Assembly: GCF_001620365.2 (NCBI RefSeq)
Contig: NZ_LQMT02000032.1
Location: 334,362 to 398,361 of the forward strand
Reading direction: 5' to 3'
Length of the DNA stretch: 64,000 nt
From: Amycolatopsis keratiniphila subsp. keratiniphila
GTDB taxonomy: Bacteria; Actinomycetota; Actinomycetes; Mycobacteriales; Pseudonocardiaceae
Each line of letters begins with the position of its first letter. Position 1 is the first letter of the stretch. The position numbers and the translations under genes are program-made. Below, piece by piece: positions 34,002 to 42,133 of the stretch. The notes below the pieces were generated by a model. It was given only the letters and a program-made list of their open reading frames with translations. It searched no databases and was not told the DNA's origin.

Positions 34002-35498
34002 GTGAGCACACGAGCGGCCCTCCCCGACCTGTCCGACGACGTTTGCGCGAGGCTCCGTGACGCCTTCCGCCGGACGGGTTACGACGCCGACGGCGTGGTC
34101 GGCGCCCTCGGCTCCGCGCACGGCGCCCTCGGGCGCGGCGAACCCGAACTCGCCTACCGCGCGACACGCGACGCGGGTGAGCTCGGCACGCTGATCCGGC
34201 TGTTCCTCCTGGGTTCGACCGAACCGGAGAAGGACGTCGAGGCCGCTTTCGCGCCGCTTTCCCTCGATGATGCGGTCGCCGCCACCCTGCTCGTGCCCGT
34301 GGCCGACGGCTACCGCGCCGGGCTCGACGTCCGCCCGCACGGCGACGACGAAGGCTCGTGGTGGGTCGTCGCCGACCTCGACGCCGACATCCTGGGCCGC
34401 ACCGTGCCCGAAGACCACGTGCTCGGCGTCGGGCACGCCTCCCTCAGCCTGATCCGGGCCACCAGCCGCCGCGAGGTCGGCAGCCTGCTCGACGTCGGCA
34501 CCGGCAACGGCGTCCAGGCGCTGCACGCCACCCGGCACGCGAAGAAGGTCACCGCGACCGACGTCTCGGCCCGTGCGCTGGCGCTGGCCGCGGCGACGTT
34601 CCGGCTCAACGAACTGGACGTCGAACTCGTCCGCGGCGAATGGTTCGCGCCGGTCGCGCGGCGCCGGTTCGACCAGATCGTCTGCAATCCGCCGTTCGTG
34701 GTGGGCCCGCCGCGGGTCGACTACACCTACCGCGACTCCGGTCTCGCCGGTGACGACGCCAGCGCGCTCGTGGTGCGGCAGCTGCCCGGGTTCCTCAACG
34801 ACGGCGGCACCGGCCAGCTCCTGGCGTCCTGGCTGCACGTCAAGGGTGAGGACTGGGGCGACCGGGTGACCCGCTGGCTGCCGGCCGAGACCGACGCGTG
34901 GTTCGTCCAGCGGGACATCGCCGATCCGGGGCTGTATGTCGGCACATGGCTGCGTGACGCGGGTATCGACCCCCGCTCTCCCGAAGGCCGCGCGAAATCC
35001 GGAGCGTGGCTCGACTGGTTCGACGAAAACGACGTCCAGGGCATCGGGTTCGGCTTCGTGACGCTTCGCCGGGCGGACGGCGCCACTCCGACGATCGTGT
35101 GCGAGGACCTGCGCCAGGCCTACGACGACCCGCTGGGCGCCGAGGCCGCGAACTGGCTGGATCGGGTGGAATGGCTGCGCACCAACGGGGATTCGCTCCT
35201 CGATGTCCGGTTCAGGGTCCCGGAGACCGTTCTTCTGGAGAGCGTCGCCGAGCCGGGTGAGGAGGGCTGGGCCACGACCGTACAGCGGCTGCACCGCACC
35301 GACGGTCCCGGTTGGTCGCACGAAGTGGACGAACTCGCGACACGGCTGCTCGCCGGTTGCCAGGGCGCATTGCCCTTGGAGGACCTGATCGTGCTCCTGG
35401 CGGCCGCTCAGGGCCTGGAACCGGAGGAACTGGCCGAGGCCGCGCTGCCCGTCGTCCGGGAACTGGTCCGGCACGGCATGCTGCTGCCCGCCGTCTGA
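34002..35498 (+). CDS. Class I methyltransferase with NPPF motif (RsmC/HemK-like)
   Basis: SAM-dependent methyltransferase of 498 aa. An N-terminal domain of about 160 residues precedes motif I LLDVGTGNGVQALHATRHA and motif IV IVCNPPFVVGPPR; the NPPF form is used by enzymes that methylate exocyclic or amide nitrogens (rRNA guanine, adenine or Gln). A C-terminal helical region of about 170 residues follows. An rRNA or protein target is likely but not provable here. GTG 34002 lies 5 nt after a -10-like tattac (33991-33996), suggesting a leaderless start. The stop shares one base with the dtd start, so the two genes, both probably linked to translation, are coupled. Confidence 0.85.
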   Translation: MSTRAALPDLSDDVCARLRDAFRRTGYDADGVVGALGSAHGALGRGEPELAYRATRDAGELGTLIRLFLLGSTEPEKDVEAAFAPLSLDDAVAATLLVPVADGYRAGLDVRPHGDDEGSWWVVADLDADILGRTVPEDHVLGVGHASLSLIRATSRREVGSLLDVGTGNGVQALHATRHAKKVTATDVSARALALAAATFRLNELDVELVRGEWFAPVARRRFDQIVCNPPFVVGPPRVDYTYRDSGLAGDDASALVVRQLPGFLNDGGTGQLLASWLHVKGEDWGDRVTRWLPAETDAWFVQRDIADPGLYVGTWLRDAGIDPRSPEGRAKSGAWLDWFDENDVQGIGFGFVTLRRADGATPTIVCEDLRQAYDDPLGAEAANWLDRVEWLRTNGDSLLDVRFRVPETVLLESVAEPGEEGWATTVQRLHRTDGPGWSHEVDELATRLLAGCQGALPLEDLIVLLAAAQGLEPEELAEAALPVVRELVRHGMLLPAV

Positions 35499-35923
35499 TG
35501 CGGGCGGTGGTGGCGAGGGTCACGGAAGCGAGCGTGACCGTCGGCGACGAGGTGACCGGCGCCATCGACGAGCCGGGTTTGCTGGTGCTGCTGGGAATCC
35601 ATGTCGACGATGACGTGTCGAAAGTGCCGACGATGGCCCGCAAACTGCACGAAGCTCGCATACTTCGCGACGAGGAGTCGTGCGCCACCACCGGCGCCCC
35701 TCTTCTGGTGGTAAGCCAGTTCACTCTTTACGGCGACACCCGCAAAGGCCGCCGTCCGTCCTGGACCGCGGCCGCCCGTCCCGAGGTCGCCGAACCGCTC
35801 GTGACGGCGGTCGTCGACGCGCTGCGCGAACGCGGCGCACGGGTCGAAACCGGTCGCTTCGGGGCCATGATGGCGGTCCGGAGCGTGAACGACGGTCCGT
35901 TCACCCTCCTCATAGAGGTCTAG
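35498..35923 (+). CDS. dtd: D-aminoacyl-tRNA deacylase
   Basis: Removes D-amino acids (and mischarged Gly) from tRNA in the cytoplasm. The 141-aa protein has the active-site SQFTLYGDTRKGRRPSW (residues 73-89) and a C-terminal NDGPFTLLIE in place of the usual NxGPVT motif that supplies the Gly-cisPro; the Val to Phe change is conservative in place. Length matches the 140-150 norm. It is the second gene of an operon with the NPPF methyltransferase (start and stop overlap). Confidence 0.95.
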   Translation: MRAVVARVTEASVTVGDEVTGAIDEPGLLVLLGIHVDDDVSKVPTMARKLHEARILRDEESCATTGAPLLVVSQFTLYGDTRKGRRPSWTAAARPEVAEPLVTAVVDALRERGARVETGRFGAMMAVRSVNDGPFTLLIEV

Positions 35924-36022
35924 ACCACGTTTCTTTCTCCCCCGCACGGGCATTCTCAGGAAAAGCTCAGGGTTGGTCGAGCAACGCCCCAGGTCGGCCA
36001 CCCGTCTCCTCTGTAGCGGCCG

Positions 36023-36050
36023 GGAACGTTTTCGGACCTCCCGGCGTTGA
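36023..36050 (+). promoter_or_regulatory. ECF-type (SigE/SigH/SigR-like) promoter of sigB
   Basis: GGAAC (36023-36027) and GTTGA (36046-36050) are separated by 18 bp, the layout recognised by oxidative/envelope-stress ECF sigmas. It lies 120 bp before the sigB ATG in a 247-bp gap with no other gene. This predicts stress induction of sigB. Confidence 0.6.
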
Positions 36051-36170
36051 GCCAAGTGTCCAGCCAAGCTGGGCCGACGAGGAGTAGCGGGTTTTCCACA
36101 GGGCCTGCTACGCCGAGGCGGATCCGGCGGACACATCGCAGCACGTTCAGCCCGTGACCGGGGAGGCAGA

Positions 36171-37202
36171 ATGTCAGTCCAGACTCTCGAACGCGAAGCG
36201 CGCGGGATTCGCGAGCGCCGTATCCCGGCGCAATCCACCCAGGAGCCGGTGAGCACGGGGGCGCTCACCGACGCCGACCTCGACGCCCAGAGCCCGGCCG
36301 CGGACCTCGTTCGCGTGTACCTCAACGGAATCGGCAAAACGGCGCTGCTGTCCGCCGCCGACGAGGTCGAGCTGGCCAAGCGCATCGAAGCCGGCGTGTT
36401 CGCCCAGCACATGCTGGACACCGCCGAGGGCCTCACGCCGAAGCGGCGTTCGGAGATGTCCGCCCTCGTGCGTGACGGCCACAGCGCGAAGAACCACCTG
36501 CTGGAGGCCAACCTCCGCCTCGTGGTCTCGCTCGCGAAGCGCTACACCGGCCGGGGGATGCCGCTGCTCGACCTGATCCAGGAGGGGAACCTGGGTCTGA
36601 TCCGCGCGGTGGAGAAGTTCGACTACTCCAAGGGGTTCAAGTTCTCGACGTACGCCACCTGGTGGATCCGCCAGGCCATCACCAGGGGGATGGCCGACCA
36701 GGGACGCACCATCCGGCTGCCGGTCCACCTGGTGGAACAGGTGAACAAGCTGGCGCGTATCAAGCGCGACCTGCACCAGCAGCTCGGCCGGGACGCCACC
36801 CACGAGGAGCTGGCCGCCGAATCGGGCATCCCGGCGCACAAGATCTCCGACCTGCTCGACCACTCGCGTGACCCGGTGAGCCTCGACATGCCGGTCGGCA
36901 CCGAGGAGGACGCCCCGCTCGGTGACTTCATCGAGGACTCCGAGGCGACCGACGCCGAGAGCGCCGTGATCTCCGGTCTGCTCCAGGACGACCTGCGCCG
37001 CGTGCTCGCGACGCTGGACGACCGCGAGTCCCAGGTGATCCGCCTGCGCTACGGCCTCGACGACGGCCAGCCGCGCACGCTCGACCAGATCGGCAAGCAC
37101 TTCGGGCTTTCCCGTGAGCGCGTTCGGCAGATCGAGCGAGAGGTCATGTCGAAGCTGCGTCAAGGTGAGCGGGCGGACCGTCTGCGCGCCTACGCTTCGT
37201 AG
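36171..37202 (+). CDS. sigB: Non-essential principal-like sigma factor, SigB type
   Basis: Sigma-70 group 2 factor of 343 aa, used for general stress and late growth in relatives. Region 1.2 is at about 40-75 (DLVRVYLNGIGKTALL), region 2 at 105-175 with KFSTYATWWIRQAITRG almost identical to sigA, region 3 at 185-260, and region 4 at 280-335 (RTLDQIGKHFGLSRERVRQI). It lacks the long basic and acidic N-terminus of sigA (residues 1-160 there). A strong ggggaggcag site precedes the ATG. The ECF-type promoter upstream fits stress control. The position, downstream of DUF3039 and YihY genes, matches the mycobacterial sigA-sigB locus. Confidence 0.95.
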   Translation: MSVQTLEREARGIRERRIPAQSTQEPVSTGALTDADLDAQSPAADLVRVYLNGIGKTALLSAADEVELAKRIEAGVFAQHMLDTAEGLTPKRRSEMSALVRDGHSAKNHLLEANLRLVVSLAKRYTGRGMPLLDLIQEGNLGLIRAVEKFDYSKGFKFSTYATWWIRQAITRGMADQGRTIRLPVHLVEQVNKLARIKRDLHQQLGRDATHEELAAESGIPAHKISDLLDHSRDPVSLDMPVGTEEDAPLGDFIEDSEATDAESAVISGLLQDDLRRVLATLDDRESQVIRLRYGLDDGQPRTLDQIGKHFGLSRERVRQIEREVMSKLRQGERADRLRAYAS

Positions 37203-37424
37203 CGCCATAGAGCCTTTCGGCGCGGATAAAGCAACACCCGTTCGGCAGCGTTGACTTATGACCTGCGTCACGAGACCGTCGAGCAGGTAAAAAGTCTTCG
37301 CGGTCGGGTGTTCGCGCCCGGATCGCTTTCCCCGGGAGGTCGGGTCCGTCGGGGTGGGCCCGGCCTCCCGAACCATTTGTCCGGCGCGACGACAAATTGC
37401 AGCGCGGGAATTGCACTCGGTCCC

Positions 37425-37478
37425 GTGGGTCGTGAGTGGCGTTTCGGGTTCTAACCCGAAACGCCACTCACGACCCAC
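37425..37478. repeat. Long palindrome between sigB and fumarase
   Basis: Perfect 26-bp arms (start gtgggtcgtgagtggcgttt) with a 2-nt centre. The whole gap 37203-37594 (392 bp) otherwise holds no gene. It contains a -35-like ttgact at 37251 with no matching -10, and the fumarase ribosome site at its end. The palindrome may separate the two transcripts. Confidence 0.9.
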
Positions 37479-37594
37479 TCGCGCTGGCACCCACCCGCAG
37501 TGGCCCCGGTTACGTCAGCCGTGGCCTCTCGGGCGCCTCGGCCGGACTTGGGTACCGTGAGCGGGTTCCCGATGCCGGCAAAGGAGCCCGCGCA

Positions 37595-39253
37595 GTGGCG
37601 CCCACCACGTTCCAGTACACCGAAGTCCTTCCCCTCGCCAAGGACACCCGCACCGAGTACCGGCTGATCGGCACCGAAGGTGTCGAGGTCGTCGAAGCCG
37701 CGGGCCGGAAGTTCCTCAAGGTCGAGCCCGAGGCGCTGACCAAGCTCGCCAAGACCGCGATCACCGACATCCAGCACCTGTTGCGCTCGTCACACCTGGC
37801 GCAGCTGCGCGCGATCGTCGACGACCCCGAGGCCAGCGGCAACGACCGGTTCGTCGCGATGGACCTGCTGCGCAACGCGGCGATCTCCGCCGGCGGCGTC
37901 CTCCCGATGTGCCAGGACACCGGCACCGCGATCGTGATCGGCAAACGCGGCGAAGGCGTGCTCACCGGCGCGGACGACGAGCGCGCTCTCTCGCGCGGTA
38001 TTTTCGACGCGTATCAGGAGTTGAATCTGCGCTATTCGCAGATGGCGCCGGTGAATTTCTGGGATGAGCGCAATACGGGCACCAACTTGCCCGCGCAGAT
38101 CGAGCTCTATCACAAAGACGGCCAGGGCGACCCGAGCTATGAATTCCTGTTCATGGCCAAGGGCGGTGGCAGCGCGAACAAGACGTTCCTCTATCAGGAA
38201 ACGAAAGCCGTCCTGAACCCGAAGCGGCTCGCGAAGTTCCTCGACGAGAAGCTGCGCAGCCTCGGCACCGCGGCCTGCCCGCCGTACCACCTCGCGATCG
38301 TCGTCGGCGGCACGTCGGCGGAATTCAACCTGAAGGTCGCGAAGCTGGCCTCTGCCCGCTATCTCGACGACCTGCCCACCGAGGGTTCCGAGCTGGGTCA
38401 CGGTTTCCGCGACGTCGACCTCGAACAGCAGGTGCTGGAGATGACGCGCCAGTTCGGCATCGGCGCGCAGTTCGGCGGCAAGTACTTCTGCCACGACGTC
38501 CGCGTGATCCGCCTGCCGCGCCACGGCGCGTCCTGCCCGGTCGGCGTCGCCGTGTCGTGCTCGGCCGACCGCCAGGCGAAGGCGAAGATCACCGCCGACG
38601 GCGTGTTCCTGGAGCAGCTCGAGCGCGACCCGGCGCAGTTCCTGCCGGACGTCACCGAGGACGACCTGTCCGACGAGGTGGTGACCGTCGACCTGAACCG
38701 GCCGATGGCCGAGATCCGCGCCCAGCTCTCGCAGCTGCCGGTGAAGACCCGCCTGTCGCTGACCGGCCCGCTCGTCGTCGCCCGCGACATCGCGCACGCG
38801 AAGATCGCCGAGCGGCTCGACGCGGGTGAAGAGATGCCTCAGTACCTTCGCGACCACCCCGTGTACTACGCGGGCCCGGCGAAGACGCCCGAGGGCTACG
38901 CGTCGGGTTCGTTCGGGCCGACCACCGCGGGTCGTATGGACTCCTACGTCGAGCAGTTCCAGGCCGCGGGCGGTTCGCTGGTGATGCTGGCGAAAGGCAA
39001 CCGGTCCAAGAAGGTGACCGCCGCGTGCAACGAGCACGGCGGGTTCTACCTCGGCTCGATCGGCGGCCCGGCCGCGCGGCTCGCGCAGGACTGCATCAAG
39101 AAGGTCGACGTGCTCGAGTACGCCGAGCTGGGGATGGAAGCGGTCTGGAAGATCGAGGTCGAGGACTTCCCCGCGTTCATCGTGATCGACGACAAGGGCA
39201 ACGACTTCTTCGAGGCCACGTCGGAACCGGTGCTGCAGATCAGCTTCCGCTGA
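37595..39253 (+). CDS. fumA: Fumarate hydratase class I (iron-sulphur, FumA/FumB type)
   Basis: Interconverts fumarate and malate in the TCA cycle with a labile 4Fe-4S cluster. The 552-aa single-chain form is of the usual length. Cluster ligands are visible: Cys 106 in LPMCQDTGTAIV, Cys 228 in TAACPPYHLAIVVGG, and Cys 314 or 322 in ASCPVGVAVSC, matching three ligands of E. coli FumA. The C-terminal swivel domain ends with GPTTAGRMDSY and ACNEHGGFYLGSIGGPAARLA. GTG 37595 was chosen over longer starts because aaaggag (37580-37586) sits 8 nt before it. Confidence 0.95.
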   Translation: MAPTTFQYTEVLPLAKDTRTEYRLIGTEGVEVVEAAGRKFLKVEPEALTKLAKTAITDIQHLLRSSHLAQLRAIVDDPEASGNDRFVAMDLLRNAAISAGGVLPMCQDTGTAIVIGKRGEGVLTGADDERALSRGIFDAYQELNLRYSQMAPVNFWDERNTGTNLPAQIELYHKDGQGDPSYEFLFMAKGGGSANKTFLYQETKAVLNPKRLAKFLDEKLRSLGTAACPPYHLAIVVGGTSAEFNLKVAKLASARYLDDLPTEGSELGHGFRDVDLEQQVLEMTRQFGIGAQFGGKYFCHDVRVIRLPRHGASCPVGVAVSCSADRQAKAKITADGVFLEQLERDPAQFLPDVTEDDLSDEVVTVDLNRPMAEIRAQLSQLPVKTRLSLTGPLVVARDIAHAKIAERLDAGEEMPQYLRDHPVYYAGPAKTPEGYASGSFGPTTAGRMDSYVEQFQAAGGSLVMLAKGNRSKKVTAACNEHGGFYLGSIGGPAARLAQDCIKKVDVLEYAELGMEAVWKIEVEDFPAFIVIDDKGNDFFEATSEPVLQISFR

Positions 39254-39266
39254 CAGCCCGGCCCAG

Positions 39267-39321
39267 TGTCATGAAAGGGTCGTTCAGGACGTTTTTCGTC
39301 CTGAACGACCCTTTCATGACA
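39267..39321. repeat. Family B intergenic palindrome, copy 1
   Basis: Perfect 25-bp arms (tgtcatgaaagggtcgttca at the left end) with a TTTTT loop, 13 bp after the fumarase stop. Copy 2 is at 56773-56827. The loop rather than the tail carries the T run. Confidence 0.93.
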
Positions 39322-39355
39322 TCCCGGGGATGTCCGCCCTGACGTCAGTGCAGGA

Positions 39356-39410
39356 CGCTATGAACGGTCCGTTCCTTGCAAATTTTGCAAGGAACGGACC
39401 GTTCATAGCG
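39356..39410. repeat. Family A intergenic palindrome, copy 3
   Basis: Perfect 55-bp palindrome (27-bp arms), same core as copies 1 and 2. Together with family B copy 1 it fills the gap between convergent fumarase and lipoprotein genes. Confidence 0.95.
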
Positions 39411-39420
39411 CGTGTAGGGG

Positions 39421-39948
39421 TCAGCGCATCTGCTTCAGGACCACGGTCCGCTCCCCCAGCGGCGCCGAAAGCGCCACCGAGATCACCGGATGCCGGATGT
39501 CCATCGTGCACATCTGGCCGGTCTGGCCCTTGAGTTCGGTCAGGTTGACGGTGACCCTGGTCCCGTCCTGCTGCGCGGCCTCCGCCGTCGCGTGCCCGCA
39601 GCCGCCCTCCTGGCCGCGGATGTTCAGGATCGTCCCGCCGTTGCTGGTGTACACCTCACGCGGGTAGTCCGCGGGCAGTGCCGACGCGTCGAGCTGCTTG
39701 TCCGGCAGCTTGGTGCTGCCTTCCGGAACCTCCTGGCGCGGCGCGCCCGGCACCCCCGGCTGGCTCCCGGGCTTGCTGCTCGGGGCGGGGGCCGACGACG
39801 AAGGCGGCGCGGTCGGGGACGGCGGCACGGTACTCAGGGTGCCGCTCCCGGGTCCGGCCGCGGGTTCCGCCGCCTGGTTCTGCGCCCCGCAGGCGGATAC
39901 CGCAACGACGATCAGGCCAAGGCCGATGACATTCGTTAAGTACCTCAT
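39421..39948 (-). CDS. Lipoprotein of unknown function, paralogue 1
   Basis: Product of 175 aa with a lipoprotein signal (LGLIVVAVSAC, Cys about residue 20), a Pro/Ser-rich linker (about residues 25-75) and a compact C-terminal domain. That domain has three Cys (GGCGHATAEA, QMCTMDIRHP) and ends GERTVVLKQMR. It would be anchored outside the membrane. The neighbour at 39997-40464 shares the layout and the GQMC-V-L-P-G-RTVVL pattern, so the two are a tandem duplication. I do not know the function. It is the downstream gene of the pair. Confidence 0.78.
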   Translation of the reverse strand: MRYLTNVIGLGLIVVAVSACGAQNQAAEPAAGPGSGTLSTVPPSPTAPPSSSAPAPSSKPGSQPGVPGAPRQEVPEGSTKLPDKQLDASALPADYPREVYTSNGGTILNIRGQEGGCGHATAEAAQQDGTRVTVNLTELKGQTGQMCTMDIRHPVISVALSAPLGERTVVLKQMR

Positions 39949-39996
39949 GTGACTGGGACGGAACGAAGCCGCCGCGGGGTTGCATCCCGGATCGGC

Positions 39997-40464
39997 TCAA
40001 AGGACGACGGTCCGGGTCCCGACCGGCTCGGCGAGTTTCACCGGCAGGACGACGTAGCGGATCACCTGCGGGCACATCTGCCCCGGCTTCCCGTGGTCGA
40101 TGGTCACGTGGACCACGATCCGCCGCGCGTTCTCTTCGGCGAGATCGGCCCTCGCCTGGTCGCAGCCGCTCAGTTCGAGATGCACGTTGAGGCCGCCGTT
40201 CTCGGCGCTGACCTGTGCGGGCAGTCGGGTCTCGACCTGGGACGGCGGCAGCATCTTGTCCGAGGGCGGCGGGCCGACGGTCGGCCGTGACATGGGCGGT
40301 TTCGCGACCGGCGGGCTCGCCGGGAGCGAGGTGGGCAGACCCGAAGGGGTGGTGACGACCGGAGGCGTGCTCGTGTTCGCCGGTGCTCCGGGGCCGCCCG
40401 CGCCGCAGGCCGCCGTCGCGGCGAGCACGAGCCCCGCGCCCAGCGTCTTCGCTGCGTTCTTCAT
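39997..40464 (-). CDS. Lipoprotein of unknown function, paralogue 2
   Basis: Product of 155 aa with lipobox LVLAATAAC (Cys about residue 20), a Pro/Thr/Ser linker and a C-terminal domain carrying GCDQARADLAEENARRIVVHV and GQMCPQVIRYVVLPVKLAEP, then GTRTVVL at the end. The two Cys (in SGCDQ and QMCPQ) may form a disulphide, as in paralogue 1. It is separated from that gene by 48 bp and read in the same direction, and starts 36 bp after the end of the phosphonate transporter operon, so read-through from that operon is possible but unproven. Confidence 0.76.
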   Translation of the reverse strand: MKNAAKTLGAGLVLAATAACGAGGPGAPANTSTPPVVTTPSGLPTSLPASPPVAKPPMSRPTVGPPPSDKMLPPSQVETRLPAQVSAENGGLNVHLELSGCDQARADLAEENARRIVVHVTIDHGKPGQMCPQVIRYVVLPVKLAEPVGTRTVVL

Positions 40465-40500
40465 GCCGTCAAGACGGAACGAAGCGGACGAATGGTTGCA

Positions 40501-41298
40501 TCATCGCTGTGCCGCACGGCCGCGCACCAGCCCGAGGATCACCACCCCGGCGAGGGTGACGGCCAGCAGCAGCACCGTGCTCGCCGACGCGAGGAACACC
40601 TGCCCCCGGTCGGTGAGCGCGAAGATGCTCGCGGGCAGCGTGCGCCAGTCCGGCGGGTACAGCATCATCGTCGCGCCCAGTTCGCCCATCGACATCGCGA
40701 GCGCGAGGCTGGCCGACGCCGAGATCGACGGCAGCAGGACCGGCAGCCGCACCCGCAGCAGCACGCGGACCGGCGACGCGCCGAGGCTCGCCGCGGCCTG
40801 CGCCAGCAGCGGATCCATCCGCGCGATGGCGGCGGACACCGTGCTGTAGGAGAACGGCAGCAGGATCATCACGTGTCCCAGCAGCACGATCCAGCGCGTG
40901 CCGTTGAAGGCGAGCGGCGGACGGCTGAACGCGACGAGCAGCGCCAGCCCCAGCACCACCGACGGTACCGCGATCGGCAGGTGGAACAGGGTGTCGACGG
41001 CCTTCCGCAGCTTCGGCGGTGCCGACGGTGACGCGAGCGCGGCCCATGTGCCGAGCAGCACCGACACCAGCGACGCGATGACACCGGTCTGGATGCTCAC
41101 CGAGAGACTCGCGAACGTCTCCCCGGACAGCGCCTGCGCGAAATGCGAGCCGGTGAGCGCGCCCGGCAGCAATCCCGTCCAGTTCCCGGCGACCGACGCC
41201 AGCACGATCATCAGCAGCGGCGCGAGCACGATCGCGGTGAACAGCGCCGCGAACACCACCCACAGCAGGACGCGGCTACGCCTGGTCCACAGCAGCAC
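40501..41298 (-). CDS. phnV: Phosphonate-type ABC transporter permease (PhnV-like)
   Basis: Second membrane subunit of the importer, 265 aa with about six helices. The EAA coupling loop reads AQAAASLGASPVRVLLRVRLP (about residues 163-183). The family (BPD_transp_1, AEP/Fe/spermidine branch) is certain; the 2-aminoethylphosphonate role comes from the operon. It overlaps the phnU-like gene by 23 bp and is the last gene of the operon. Confidence 0.85.
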   Translation of the reverse strand: MLLWTRRSRVLLWVVFAALFTAIVLAPLLMIVLASVAGNWTGLLPGALTGSHFAQALSGETFASLSVSIQTGVIASLVSVLLGTWAALASPSAPPKLRKAVDTLFHLPIAVPSVVLGLALLVAFSRPPLAFNGTRWIVLLGHVMILLPFSYSTVSAAIARMDPLLAQAAASLGASPVRVLLRVRLPVLLPSISASASLALAMSMGELGATMMLYPPDWRTLPASIFALTDRGQVFLASASTVLLLAVTLAGVVILGLVRGRAAQR

Positions 41299-42133
41299 GG
41301 CGGCCTCCCTTCGTCAGTCGCCGGTAGGTTCCGTACAGGGCCAGGGAGAACAGGACGTTGACCACCGCGATGACGCAGGCCTGCGGGAAGTCGAAGGTGA
41401 CGATCCCCTTGCCGTAGACCAGCATCGGCAGTGTCGTGACGTCCTTGGCGCCGAGGAACAGCACGATGCCGAACTCGTTCATCGCCAGCAGCATGGTCAG
41501 GCACGCGCCGGAAGCCAGTGAGGGCAAGGCTTCCGGCAGGATCACCTGGCGCAGCACACGGCCGGGTTTCGCGCCGAGACTGGCCGCGACCTCCATCTGC
41601 GCCGAGGAGACCTGGCCGAACGCGGCGAGCGCGGGCCGCATCACGAACGGCGTGTAGAAGGTGATCTCCGCCAGCAGGATCCCGAACGGCGAGTACAGGA
41701 ACCCGCCCGCGCCCAGGATTCCCGCGCTGCCGTAGATGAAGGTGAACGCGAGCGCGATGAGGAACGACGGGAACGCGAGCACGGTGTCCACCAGCCGCGA
41801 GAGCGTCCGCGCGCCGGGGAACGGCACGAACGCGATCACCAGCGCGAGGAACGTCCCCAGCACCACGCAGCCCGCGGTGGCGCCGAGCGCGAGCGCGACG
41901 GTCTTCCAGGCGGCGTCCCGGAATTCCGCCGAGCCCAGGACGTCCAGCCAGACCGACAAGCCGAACTCGCCGGTCTTCGATTCCAGTGACTGCAGGACGA
42001 CCAGCACCAGCGGGTAACCGAAGAAGCCGAGCAGGACGAGCACCGGCGGCAGCAGGAGCCAGCCGCGACCGGGTCGTTTCTCCTGTCGCCGTGCCGGTGC
42101 CGCCGCCGTGGTGGCGAGCGCGAGGCCGGTCAT
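41276..42133 (-). CDS. phnU: Phosphonate-type ABC transporter permease (PhnU-like)
   Basis: First membrane subunit of the importer, 285 aa with six helices after a polar N-terminus. The coupling loop is MEVAASLGAKPGRVLRQVILP (about residues 190-210). Hydrophobic helices include LLLPPVLVLLGFFGYPLVLV. Its ATG overlaps the ATPase stop (ATGA, 42130-42133), and its end overlaps the second permease. Both permeases are similar in type, as expected for a PhnU/PhnV heterodimer. Confidence 0.86.
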   Translation of the reverse strand: MTGLALATTAAAPARRQEKRPGRGWLLLPPVLVLLGFFGYPLVLVVLQSLESKTGEFGLSVWLDVLGSAEFRDAAWKTVALALGATAGCVVLGTFLALVIAFVPFPGARTLSRLVDTVLAFPSFLIALAFTFIYGSAGILGAGGFLYSPFGILLAEITFYTPFVMRPALAAFGQVSSAQMEVAASLGAKPGRVLRQVILPEALPSLASGACLTMLLAMNEFGIVLFLGAKDVTTLPMLVYGKGIVTFDFPQACVIAVVNVLFSLALYGTYRRLTKGGRRAAVDQA

